This document shows, piece after piece, positions 1-5,595 of a stretch of 8,790 bases of DNA; within the stretch, counting starts at the first letter, position 1, and each line of letters begins with the position of its first letter. The stretch is from Elusimicrobia bacterium RIFOXYB2_FULL_48_7 (GTDB lineage: Bacteria > Elusimicrobiota > Endomicrobiia > CG1-02-37-114 > XYA2-FULL-39-19), in contig MGVM01000077.1 of NCBI GenBank assembly GCA_001800495.1, positions 1 through 8,790 of the forward strand, written 5' to 3'. The notes below the pieces were generated by a model, which worked only from the letters and a program-made list of their open reading frames with translations, did not search any database and had not been told where the DNA came from. The position numbers and the translations under genes are program-made.

Positions 1-873
1 GTGGGTTTTTTCCTTACAACAGTGCTCGCTCTTGTTACAGGGACCATGCTAGTTATGTGGCTAGGTGAGCAAATAACGCAGTTTGGTATAGGTAATGGCA
101 TTTCATTGATGATTTTCGCTGGTATCGTTGACCGTCTGCCAGGCGCGATTAAGGATTTTTTCAGGATGCTGAGAATCGAAGAATTAAGCCTCTTGAAAGC
201 CATCGTTTTGCTCGTGGTTGTCCTTGTTGTCATGGGTCTTGTAATATGGGTTGAAACAGCTCAACGAAAGATTCCCGTACAGTACGCAAAAAGAGTAGTT
301 GGCAGGAAAATGGTTGGCGGGGCAACTACATTCCTTCCCTTGAAGGTTGATCAGGCAGGAGTCATTGCTGTGATATTCGCTATTTCTGTTTTATCCGCTC
401 CTCTGACTATACTGCAGTTCATGTCAAACGTACCGTGGGCTCAAACATTAATGGAATTCTGGCAGAGAGGGTCATGGTTATATGAACTTATATATGCTGC
501 ACTTATCGTATTTTTCTGCTATTTTTACAACTCAATTATCATGAATCCAACAGACATGGCCGAGAACATGAAAAAATGGGGCGGTTTCATCCCGGGAATA
601 AGGCCGGGGGAAGCCACTGCAAAACATATACAGAGGATAATTGAAAGAATTACGCTCGGCGGGGCAATATTTGTAGTGCTAATAGCGATAATGCCTGATA
701 TTTTAAGGAATATGTTCAACGCTCCCTTCTTTTTCGGAGGGACGGCATTGCTGATAGTCGTAGGTGTATCCCTTGATACTATAGGACAGATAGAATCACA
801 GATGATCATGCGTCATTATGAAGGGTTCATGAAACAAGGTAGGATCAAGGGAAGATGGTTTAATATAAAGTAA
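1..873 (+). CDS. secY: Preprotein translocase subunit SecY, C-terminal part (5' end outside window)
   Basis: SecY is the pore-forming subunit of the SecYEG channel that moves unfolded proteins through, or inserts them into, the inner membrane. The 290 visible residues correspond to about two thirds of a usual 420-440 residue protein, starting near TM4. The GTG at position 1 is most likely an internal Val codon. Landmarks are GIGNGISLMIFAGI (29-42, TM5 region), the cytoplasmic loop with QRKIPVQYAKR (88-98), the KVDQAGVIAVIFA stretch leading into TM7 (115-127), the loop GFIPGIRPGEAT (195-206) that contacts SecA and the ribosome in this family, and the C-terminal tail with MRHYEGF and GRIKGR (270-285). 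Hydrophobic segments fit TM4 to TM10. The stop is TAA, followed 27 nt later by adk, the usual order in the spc operon. Function is certain; only the N-terminus is missing. Confidence 0.97.
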   Translation: MGFFLTTVLALVTGTMLVMWLGEQITQFGIGNGISLMIFAGIVDRLPGAIKDFFRMLRIEELSLLKAIVLLVVVLVVMGLVIWVETAQRKIPVQYAKRVVGRKMVGGATTFLPLKVDQAGVIAVIFAISVLSAPLTILQFMSNVPWAQTLMEFWQRGSWLYELIYAALIVFFCYFYNSIIMNPTDMAENMKKWGGFIPGIRPGEATAKHIQRIIERITLGGAIFVVLIAIMPDILRNMFNAPFFFGGTALLIVVGVSLDTIGQIESQMIMRHYEGFMKQGRIKGRWFNIK

Positions 874-900
874 ATTATAAAAAAGGTCAAAAAGGGAAAG

Positions 901-1560
901 ATGTTGAATATAATTTTACTTGGCGCGCCTGGAGCCGGAAAGGGGACACAGGCTGCAAATATAATCAAAAAATATAAAATACCACATATATCAACAGGCG
1001 ATTTGTTCAGGGCAACACTTAAACAAGACAACCCGATTTCACGTGAAATACAAAAGTATATTAATAAAGGTAGGCTGGTACCTGACAAGATAGTTATCAG
1101 CATGTTTAAGACAAGAGTTCAACGGCCTGATTGCAGATCCGGATTTATTTCTGACGGTTTTCCAAGGAATTTATTCCAAGTCAAGGCACTGGACGGTTAT
1201 TTAGAAGAAATAAATAGAAAAATCGACGCCGTTATATACTTGAAATTAAGCTCCGCTGAAAGCCTGAAAAGATTAACGGCGCGGTGGCTGTGCCCTTCAT
1301 GCAACAGGGTTTACAATATGATAACGCAGCCGCCGAAGAAAGACAGTGTCTGCGATTGTTGCGGGGTAAAGCTAATTCAAAGGAAAGATGATGTTCCAGA
1401 AACAGTAAAAAGAAGGCTCGCTATATACAAAAAGGAGACATTCCCTATACTGGCATATTACAGCAAGCAGAAAAAACTGCTTACAATAGATGCAAATGCT
1501 CAAGTTGCCGTTGTTTCAAATAGAATCAAGTCAGCCTTAAAAAAGGCAAAAAATAGTTGA
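901..1560 (+). CDS. adk: Adenylate kinase, long form with zinc-type LID
   Basis: Cytoplasmic enzyme converting ATP + AMP to 2 ADP, which keeps adenylate pools balanced. At 219 residues it is the usual length of the long bacterial form. Visible: P-loop GAPGAGKGT (8-16), AMP-site segment HISTGDLFR (29-37), DGFPRN (85-90), and a LID with four cysteines at 131, 134, 151 and 154, the spacing of zinc-binding Adk, followed by QRKDD (160-164) and the RRL segment (171-173). The LID entry reads TARWLC where family members usually have TGR(R/W)xC; the catalytic Arg of that motif is kept at 128 but the Gly is Ala. The ATG start follows a purine-rich AAAGGGAAAG tract ending directly at it. The gene sits between secY and map as in many bacteria. 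Its TGA stop overlaps the TTG start of map. Confidence 0.96.
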   Translation: MLNIILLGAPGAGKGTQAANIIKKYKIPHISTGDLFRATLKQDNPISREIQKYINKGRLVPDKIVISMFKTRVQRPDCRSGFISDGFPRNLFQVKALDGYLEEINRKIDAVIYLKLSSAESLKRLTARWLCPSCNRVYNMITQPPKKDSVCDCCGVKLIQRKDDVPETVKRRLAIYKKETFPILAYYSKQKKLLTIDANAQVAVVSNRIKSALKKAKNS

Positions 1561-2318
1561 TAGAATTAAAGACAAAAGAAGAACTTTCAATCTTAAGAGA
1601 TTGCGGCAGGATAGTAAGCGGCATCTTAAACGAAGTTAAAAAAAGCGTAAAAGCTGGCATTTGCACGAAAGACTTGGAAGAAGTGGCAGGAAGAAGTTTT
1701 GATCTTTATAAAGTTGTTCCGGCGTTCAAAGGCTATAGGGGGTTTCCCGGAAAAATATGCGTTTCTGTGAATGAAGAACTTGTTCACGGTATACCCAGTA
1801 AGAAAAAAATCATTAAAGCTGGTGATATTGTTAAGGTTGATATTGGGATCAAGTATAAAGGATTCTTTGGCGATATAGCGGAAACAATACCTGTTGGTAA
1901 TATAAGCCAGCAACTGAAAGATTTATTAAAGGGAACCTACGGCAGTTTCGGACAAGTCCTGAAATTCGCTGACAAAAGATATTTTCTTGGCGACATATCA
2001 GCCGGAATACAAGAATATGTTGAAAGTAGGGGCTATTCGATTATCAGGGATTTTGTAGGCCATGGTATCGGCCGTATGCTTCATGAAAAACCAGAGGTAC
2101 CAAATTTCGGCAGACACGGCACGGGCCCTAAATTGCAACCTGGCATGGTAATAGCCGTAGAACCGATGGTGTCACTGGGAAGCTGGGAAGTCCAGATTCT
2201 AGAAGATAACTGGACAGTGGTCATGTCAGATAAAAAATACTGCGCTCATTACGAGCATATGATAGCGATTACGGAAGACGGACCGGAGCAGTTAACCAGT
2301 TTTGAACCGGTTTTCTAG
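1557..2318 (+). CDS. map: Type I methionine aminopeptidase
   Basis: Removes the initiator methionine from nascent proteins when the second residue is small; acts on the ribosome in the cytoplasm. The 253 residues form the pita-bread fold without an N-terminal extension (type Ia-like length). All metal ligands expected from E. coli Map are present: D95 (VDIGI), D106 (GDIAET), H169 (GHGIG), E202 (AVEPMV) and E233 (HYEHM). The substrate-contacting His residues are at 77 (VHGIP) and 176 (LHEKP). The start is TTG, overlapping the adk stop as TTGA, with a weak AAGG 10 nt upstream; the protein then begins MIELKTKEEL, aligning with the normal start of the family. The overlap implies translational coupling to adk. 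The TAG stop is only 20 nt before the preferred infA ATG. Confidence 0.96.
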   Translation: MIELKTKEELSILRDCGRIVSGILNEVKKSVKAGICTKDLEEVAGRSFDLYKVVPAFKGYRGFPGKICVSVNEELVHGIPSKKKIIKAGDIVKVDIGIKYKGFFGDIAETIPVGNISQQLKDLLKGTYGSFGQVLKFADKRYFLGDISAGIQEYVESRGYSIIRDFVGHGIGRMLHEKPEVPNFGRHGTGPKLQPGMVIAVEPMVSLGSWEVQILEDNWTVVMSDKKYCAHYEHMIAITEDGPEQLTSFEPVF

Positions 2319-2338
2319 AAGAATTGTTGAAAAAAATT

Positions 2339-2557
2339 ATGAGTAAAGAAGATAAAATCCAGGTCGAGGGCGAAGTAATCGAGACGCTGCCTAACGCGAT
2401 GTTCAAGGTAAAAATAGAATCAGGCCATCAGATTCTGGCACACCTCTGCGGCAAGATGAGAATGCACTATATAAAAATACTCCAGGGCGACAAAGTGACC
2501 GTTGAACTATCGCCGTACGACTTGACAAGGGGAAGGATTACTTACAGAAAAAAATGA
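2339..2557 (+). CDS. infA: Translation initiation factor IF-1
   Basis: IF-1 is an OB-fold protein that sits in the ribosomal A site of the 30S subunit during initiation and cooperates with IF-2 and IF-3. I chose the ATG at 2339, which gives MSKEDKIQVEGEV and exactly 72 residues, the normal family length. In-frame TTG codons at 2324 and 2327 would add up to five residues (MLKKI). The only SD-like tract, AGAAGAA at 2317-2323, is 15 nt from the ATG and abuts the TTG, so the start is not fully settled. Conserved stretches are LPNAMFKV (17-24), GHQILAHLCGKMRMHYIKIL (29-48) and DKVTVELSPYDLTRGRITYR (51-70). Cys37 stands where Ile-Ser is common, and IKILQGD replaces the usual IRILPGD. The stop TGA overlaps the rpmJ ATG. 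Confidence 0.95.
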   Translation: MSKEDKIQVEGEVIETLPNAMFKVKIESGHQILAHLCGKMRMHYIKILQGDKVTVELSPYDLTRGRITYRKK

Positions 2558-2667
2558 GAGTTAAATCATCAGTAAAAAAAATCTGCCAGAAATGTAAAAT
2601 CATTAAGAGAAAAAGAATAGTTATGGTCATTTGTTCTGAAGTCAGGCACAAACAAAGACAAGGTTAA
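2554..2667 (+). CDS. rpmJ: 50S ribosomal protein L36 (bL36), zinc-ribbon form
   Basis: L36 is the smallest protein of the large ribosomal subunit and binds 23S rRNA near the L6/L16 region. This 37-codon ORF reads MRVKSSVKKICQKCKIIKRK and ends ICSEVRHKQRQG, colinear with the family over its full length. The zinc ligands C11, C14, C27 and H32 are all in place, so it is the C+ (zinc-binding) type. Its ATG overlaps the infA stop (ATGA at 2554-2557), which fixes the start and implies coupled translation. The infA-rpmJ-rpsM order is the classical one. It is too short for many gene callers and easily missed. Confidence 0.97.
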   Translation: MRVKSSVKKICQKCKIIKRKRIVMVICSEVRHKQRQG

Positions 2668-2675
2668 ACAAAACC

Positions 2676-2680
2676 GGAGG
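2676..2680 (+). promoter_or_regulatory. Shine-Dalgarno of rpsM
   Basis: GGAGG lies 5 nt before the ATG at 2686 and settles that start over the out-of-frame TTG at 2682. It falls in the 18-nt rpmJ-rpsM gap. Confidence 0.8.
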
Positions 2681-2685
2681 ATTGA

Positions 2686-3093
2686 ATGGCTCGTTTAGCA
2701 GGAGTTGACCTACCAAAGGAAAAAAGGATAGATGTGGCCCTGAGGTATATTTTTGGAATAGGAAAAGCAGTGGCTGACAAGGTGCTGCAGACAGTCCAGA
2801 TAAATCCCGAGACGCGGGTGAAAAATTTGACAGAAGAAGAAGTCGGTAAATTAAGCGCGGAAATTTCGACCAACTACAAGGTCGAAGGCGACCTGCGCCG
2901 TGAAATATCGGCTAATATAAAACGCCTGGTCGATATAGGTAGTTACAGGGGAATGAGGCACAGGAGAAACCTGCCGGTTCGCGGTCAGAGGACACGCACA
3001 AACGCCAGGACAAGAAGAGGAAAAAGGAAAACTGTTGGTAGCGCGAGGGTGGTCAAGCCAAAAGCAGCACCAGCCGCACCGCAGGCAAAATAA
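2686..3093 (+). CDS. rpsM: 30S ribosomal protein S13 (uS13) with Ala/Pro-rich tail
   Basis: S13 sits in the head of the small subunit, binds 16S rRNA, contacts the large subunit through bridges B1a/B1b, and its basic C-terminal tail reaches toward the P-site tRNA. The N-terminus MARLAGVDLPKEKR (1-14), the helix-two-turn-helix segment with YIFGIGKAVADKVL (21-34) and the signature RGMRHRRNLPVRGQRTRTNA (88-107) are all present. At 135 residues it is longer than the usual 118-125. The excess is a tail after the RKTVGSAR segment, ending KPKAAPAAPQAK, with no obvious conserved counterpart. In E. coli S13 is first in the alpha operon, whose leader binds S4; here it is preceded by rpmJ with only 18 nt, leaving no room for that pseudoknot leader. 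Confidence 0.97.
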   Translation: MARLAGVDLPKEKRIDVALRYIFGIGKAVADKVLQTVQINPETRVKNLTEEEVGKLSAEISTNYKVEGDLRREISANIKRLVDIGSYRGMRHRRNLPVRGQRTRTNARTRRGKRKTVGSARVVKPKAAPAAPQAK

Positions 3094-3097
3094 AATA

Positions 3098-3132
3098 CAC
3101 CCCATATTCTTCCAAGCGAATAGGATGGGGTA
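3098..3132 (+). repeat. Imperfect inverted repeat, copy 1 (hairpin in rpsM-rpsK gap)
   Basis: A 35-nt unit starting CACCCCATATTC and ending ATGGGGTA. The outer arms ACCCCAT (3099-3105) and ATGGGGT (3125-3131) pair fully. The inner arms ATTC (3106-3109) and GAAT (3118-3121) also pair. This leaves an 8-nt loop TTCCAAGC and a 3-nt bulge AGG (3122-3124) on the 3' side only. There is no following T run, so it is not a rho-independent terminator. It begins 4 nt after the rpsM stop. It may be a dispersed intergenic repeat (REP/MITE-like) or an RNA regulatory hairpin; the window alone cannot tell. Confidence 0.85.
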
Positions 3133-3136
3133 CCAG

Positions 3137-3146
3137 AAAGGAGAGG
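3137..3146 (+). other. Stranded Shine-Dalgarno-like tract between the two hairpins
   Basis: AAAGGAGAGG is the strongest ribosome-binding-like sequence in the rpsM-rpsK gap, yet it lies 48 nt before the rpsK ATG and directly abuts hairpin copy 2, with no start codon at normal spacing. It may be the former rpsK ribosome-binding site displaced by insertion of copy 2. That is inference. Confidence 0.5.
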
Positions 3147-3181
3147 CACCCCATATTCTTCCTAGCGAATCGCATGGGGTA
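3147..3181 (+). repeat. Imperfect inverted repeat, copy 2 (hairpin just upstream of rpsK)
   Basis: Second 35-nt unit, offset 49 nt from copy 1, identical at 32 of 35 positions. The outer arms ACCCCAT (3148-3154) and ATGGGGT (3174-3180) and the inner arms ATTC (3155-3158) and GAAT (3167-3170) are unchanged. All three differences fall in unpaired positions: one in the loop (TTCCTAGC instead of TTCCAAGC) and two in the 3' bulge (CGC instead of AGG). The 3' arm ends 14 nt before the rpsK ATG, just upstream of its SD, so this hairpin would sit directly beside the ribosome-binding site in the mRNA. Confidence 0.85.
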
Positions 3182-3185
3182 TTTA

Positions 3186-3190
3186 AGAGG
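3186..3190 (+). promoter_or_regulatory. Shine-Dalgarno of rpsK
   Basis: AGAGG lies 4 nt before the rpsK ATG and 5 nt after the 3' arm of hairpin copy 2. It is weaker and closer than the other ribosomal-protein SDs in this window. Confidence 0.6.
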
Positions 3191-3194
3191 ATAA

Positions 3195-3575
3195 ATGGCT
3201 ACGAAAACAAACATTAAGAAAAAAGTCACAAGTATCTATTGCAAGGTGTATATCCATTCATCGTTCAACAATACTATTATCACGATCACTGATGAAAGAG
3301 GAAATGCGCTTATCTGGGAAACCGCAGGTTCAAGCGGTTTTAAAGGGACAAAAAAAGGCACACCTTACGCCGCACAGATAGCAGCAGGAAAAGCGGCTAA
3401 GAAGGCGGTTGAAATGGGCGTCAAGCAGGCATCCGTGTTTGTAAAAGGGCCAGGGCCAGGCAGGGAAGTTGCTATCAGGGCGCTTCAGGCAGCAGGGTTG
3501 GCCATCAATACGATCAAGGATATTACTCCAATACCGCATAACGGCTGTCGTCCACCGAAACCAAGAAGAGTCTAA
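3195..3575 (+). CDS. rpsK: 30S ribosomal protein S11 (uS11)
   Basis: S11 lies on the platform of the small subunit, next to S18 and S21, where it helps shape the mRNA exit/SD-binding region. The 126 residues match the usual length. Conserved parts are the strand VYIHSSFNNTIITITD (18-33), GNALIWETAGSSGFKGTKK (36-54), TPYAAQIAA (56-64), KGPGPGREVAIRAL (84-97) and the C-terminal IPHNGCRPPK (113-122). The terminal residues read KPRRV where a basic residue normally replaces the Pro (KRRRV or KKRRV), a small oddity in a very conserved tail. The gene follows the paired hairpins, the longest non-coding gap in the window, and is followed by a 36-nt gap to rpsD. Confidence 0.97.
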   Translation: MATKTNIKKKVTSIYCKVYIHSSFNNTIITITDERGNALIWETAGSSGFKGTKKGTPYAAQIAAGKAAKKAVEMGVKQASVFVKGPGPGREVAIRALQAAGLAINTIKDITPIPHNGCRPPKPRRV

Positions 3576-3611
3576 TATCAGGTATTCTGAAAACAACCAA
3601 GAGGGGAGAAC

Positions 3612-4232
3612 ATGGGGCGTTATTTAGGTTCAGTATGCAAGCTATGCCGCAGAGTAAACGACAAGCTTTTCCTTAAAGGGGAAAGATGTGATACAAAATG
3701 CACTCTTGACAAACGCAAAAAGAAAACGGGCGGCAAGCCTACACGGTTTGTTAAGAAAACAAGTGAATACGGAAAGCGGTTGACTGAAAAACAAAAAGCA
3801 AGATTCTCTGCTCGCATGAACGAAGACCAATTCCGTAATTTATTTAAGCAGGCGAGAAAAATGAAGGGCTCGCCCGGGCAGAACCTGCTTTACCTGCTCG
3901 AAACCAGGCTTGATAATGTAGTTAAAAAAATGGGCTTCGCCCAGTCAATGATTGGTGCGAGGCAGATGATTTCACACGGGAATGTCAAGGTAAATAATCG
4001 CAATTTAAAAGTTCCTGCCTACAGGGTGAGAATCGGCGATAAAATCGTAATCAATCCGAAGTTAAAGGAAAATATTGGTCTTAAAAGGTGGAGGGAAAAT
4101 TATACAAGGATACCAACATGGTTGACCGTAGACAAGGAAAACCTTTCGGGGGAGATAATTTCGCTGCCTTCTCGCGCGGATTTCTCATATCCGGTAGATG
4201 AGACATTGATTGTAGAATTGTATTCCAGATAA
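3612..4232 (+). CDS. rpsD: 30S ribosomal protein S4 (uS4), zinc-binding form
   Basis: S4 is a primary 16S rRNA binder that starts small-subunit assembly. It lines the mRNA entry tunnel and in many bacteria represses its own operon and binds RNA polymerase in antitermination. It has 206 residues, normal for the family. Cysteines at 9, 12, 26 and 30 form the N-terminal zinc site of the C+ type; the last pair is CDTKC, one residue closer than the common CxxxKC. The S4 RNA-binding fold spans about 97-147 (ETRLDNVVKKMGFAQSMIGA, SHGNVKVN, YRVRIGDKI), and the C-terminus RIPTWLTVD to VELYSR is intact. A GAGGGG tract (3601-3606) sits 5 nt before the ATG. Its position inside the alpha operon makes it the obvious candidate repressor of this cluster, but no binding site can be proven here. 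Confidence 0.97.
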   Translation: MGRYLGSVCKLCRRVNDKLFLKGERCDTKCTLDKRKKKTGGKPTRFVKKTSEYGKRLTEKQKARFSARMNEDQFRNLFKQARKMKGSPGQNLLYLLETRLDNVVKKMGFAQSMIGARQMISHGNVKVNNRNLKVPAYRVRIGDKIVINPKLKENIGLKRWRENYTRIPTWLTVDKENLSGEIISLPSRADFSYPVDETLIVELYSR

Positions 4233-4262
4233 TAGTAGTAGTTTTAATCGTAATTTATAATC

Positions 4263-4267
4263 GGAGG
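4263..4267 (+). promoter_or_regulatory. Shine-Dalgarno of rpoA
   Basis: GGAGG with 8-nt spacing to the ATG at 4276, a near-ideal site that fixes the rpoA start. Confidence 0.8.
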
Positions 4268-4275
4268 TCCGGAAC

Positions 4276-5247
4276 ATGACAGAATTAGTTTTTTCCCAAC
4301 AATTGGTTACAGAAAAGCAGGACAATTCGTATGGGAAATTTATTGCTGAGCCGTTTGAGCCGGGTTATGGCCATACAATAGGGAATTCCCTCAGGCGCAT
4401 ACTTCTATCAAGTCTTGAAGGGGCTGCCATAACAAGCTGCAAAATACGCGGGACAGGCAATTTTATCGTTCGACATGAGTACGATACTATCAAAAACGTA
4501 AAAGAAGACGTAATGCAGATACTTTTAAATTTAAAAAAAATACGGCTTAAAATGTATGCTCAGGGGCCGGAAACACTTATTCTCTCGACAAAGGGGGAAA
4601 AAACCGTGCTGGCAAAAGACATTAAGGCTAATTCAAGTGTTGAAATAATTAACCTTGACCAGGAAATCGCCATAATTGAGCCCGGCGGTTTTCTTGAGAT
4701 TGAGATGGAAGTGAACAGAGGCAGGGGTTACGCTTTCGCGGAACAAAACAAAAAGACCTCACATTCAGTTGATGTAATACCCATGGATGCGCTTTTCTCA
4801 CCAGTAGTAAAAGTGAATTACGAAGTGGAAAACGCCCGTGTTGGTCACAGGACTGATTATGACCGGCTTATCATGGAAATATGGACTGATGGCAGCATTG
4901 TTCCCGCTGATGTCCTGACATATTCCGCGAAGATATTGAGGGATAGCCTGAATATATTCCTGAAATCTGAAAAAATGGAAGAAGAAAAGGCTGTTTCAGC
5001 AACAGAGTTCATACAGAAAGAAAAAATGGAAGAATTATTGAACCAGCCTGTGGATATACTCGGGCTGTCATCAAGGCCTATAAACTGCCTTAAGTCAGCT
5101 CAAATAAAAATATTGAAGGAGCTGGTTGTAAAAAGCGAAGAAGAAATGGAAAGCCTGAGAAATATGGGCAAAAGGTCAATGGATGAAATAAAAGAAAAAT
5201 TGTCTGAACAGAACTTAAAACTAGGGATGGTTTTGGAGAGCAAATAA
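4276..5247 (+). CDS. rpoA: DNA-directed RNA polymerase subunit alpha
   Basis: Alpha dimerises to nucleate assembly of RNA polymerase (with beta and beta'), and its C-terminal domain reads UP elements and contacts activators. The 323 residues are full length. N-terminal domain: FEPGYGHTIGNSLRRILLSS (27-46), the dimerisation signature; MEVNRGRGYAFAE (144-156) and DRLIMEIWTDGSI (196-208) are also conserved. A charged linker follows (about 231-250). The C-terminal helix-hairpin-helix domain spans about 256-323. The DNA-contacting positions known from E. coli are kept: R267 and N270 (LSSRPINCLK) correspond to R265/N268, and NMGKRSM (296-302) to the G296/K298 region. UP-element recognition is therefore probably ordinary. 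It sits between rpsD and rplQ as usual, one nucleotide from the latter. Confidence 0.98.
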   Translation: MTELVFSQQLVTEKQDNSYGKFIAEPFEPGYGHTIGNSLRRILLSSLEGAAITSCKIRGTGNFIVRHEYDTIKNVKEDVMQILLNLKKIRLKMYAQGPETLILSTKGEKTVLAKDIKANSSVEIINLDQEIAIIEPGGFLEIEMEVNRGRGYAFAEQNKKTSHSVDVIPMDALFSPVVKVNYEVENARVGHRTDYDRLIMEIWTDGSIVPADVLTYSAKILRDSLNIFLKSEKMEEEKAVSATEFIQKEKMEELLNQPVDILGLSSRPINCLKSAQIKILKELVVKSEEEMESLRNMGKRSMDEIKEKLSEQNLKLGMVLESK

Positions 5248-5248
5248 T

Positions 5249-5575
5249 ATGCTTAAGACTTCTTCAGGTTACAAAGCCTTGATGCGGAGCATGTCTACGT
5301 CGCTGATCCTTCACGAGAAAGCTCAGACTACGATACAAAAGGCCAGGCTTGTAAGGCCGTTTGTCGAAAAAATAATTACCTGTGCTAAAAAAAAGAACCT
5401 CGCCTCAATACGGAAAGTGGCTGCGGATATCCATGACAAGCAGGCATTAAAAAAACTTCACGAAGTACTTGTTCCTCGGTATGAAAACCGCAATGGCGGT
5501 TATACCAGGATACTAAAAGTCGGTTTGCGGCAGGGTGATGCTGCATCTATCGTAGTCATTAAATTGCTCCAGTAA
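5249..5575 (+). CDS. rplQ: 50S ribosomal protein L17 (bL17), N-terminally shortened
   Basis: L17 binds 23S rRNA near the peptide exit side of the large subunit. The family core is clear: the ALMRSMSTSLILHEKAQTTI helix region (10-29), KARLVRPFVEKIIT (31-44), VPRYENRNGGYTRILKVG (75-92) and the closing IVVIKLL. At 108 residues it is short. Its first residues, MLKTSSGYKAL, align with the family stretch KLGRTSSHRKAL, so the usual basic opening MRHRKxxxK is absent. Reading upstream in frame shows an in-frame TAG at 5222 with no start codon or matching residues between, so the missing part is not hidden by a wrong start choice. GGAG at 5235-5238 is the SD, 10 nt from the ATG. A frameshift in the assembly is possible but there is no alternate-frame match, as rpoA codes there. 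Confidence 0.94.
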   Translation: MLKTSSGYKALMRSMSTSLILHEKAQTTIQKARLVRPFVEKIITCAKKKNLASIRKVAADIHDKQALKKLHEVLVPRYENRNGGYTRILKVGLRQGDAASIVVIKLLQ

Positions 5576-5595
5576 TCGGTCTTACCAAGGCGATT

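Noticed and set aside
1..3. GTG as the start codon of secY
   Set aside because: The protein here begins at about TM4 of SecY; the gene must continue upstream of the window, so GTG is an internal Val codon.
2292..2314. Inverted-repeat-like AACC...GGTT followed by TTTT at the end of map, a possible terminator
   Set aside because: The arms are only 3-4 bp of continuous pairing, the T run is followed at once by CTAG, and it lies within the coding end of map.
3174..3194. Mini-ORF ATG GGG TAT TTA AGA GGA TAA ending immediately before the rpsK ATG, a possible leader peptide
   Set aside because: Its ATG is simply the 3' stem arm ATGGGGTA of copy 2, also present in copy 1, and it has no SD at normal distance; the tract at 3137-3146 is too far.
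3035..3217. 60-codon ORF running from the rpsM 3' end through both hairpins into rpsK
   Set aside because: It is out of frame with both flanking genes, has no credible SD at its start, and its composition simply reads through the repeats.
4256..4261. TATAAT matching a perfect -10 box before rpoA
   Set aside because: No -35-like hexamer lies at 16-18 nt upstream, and transcription starting about 7 nt downstream would begin at or after the rpoA SD, giving a leader without a ribosome-binding site. Probably chance in an AT-rich gap.
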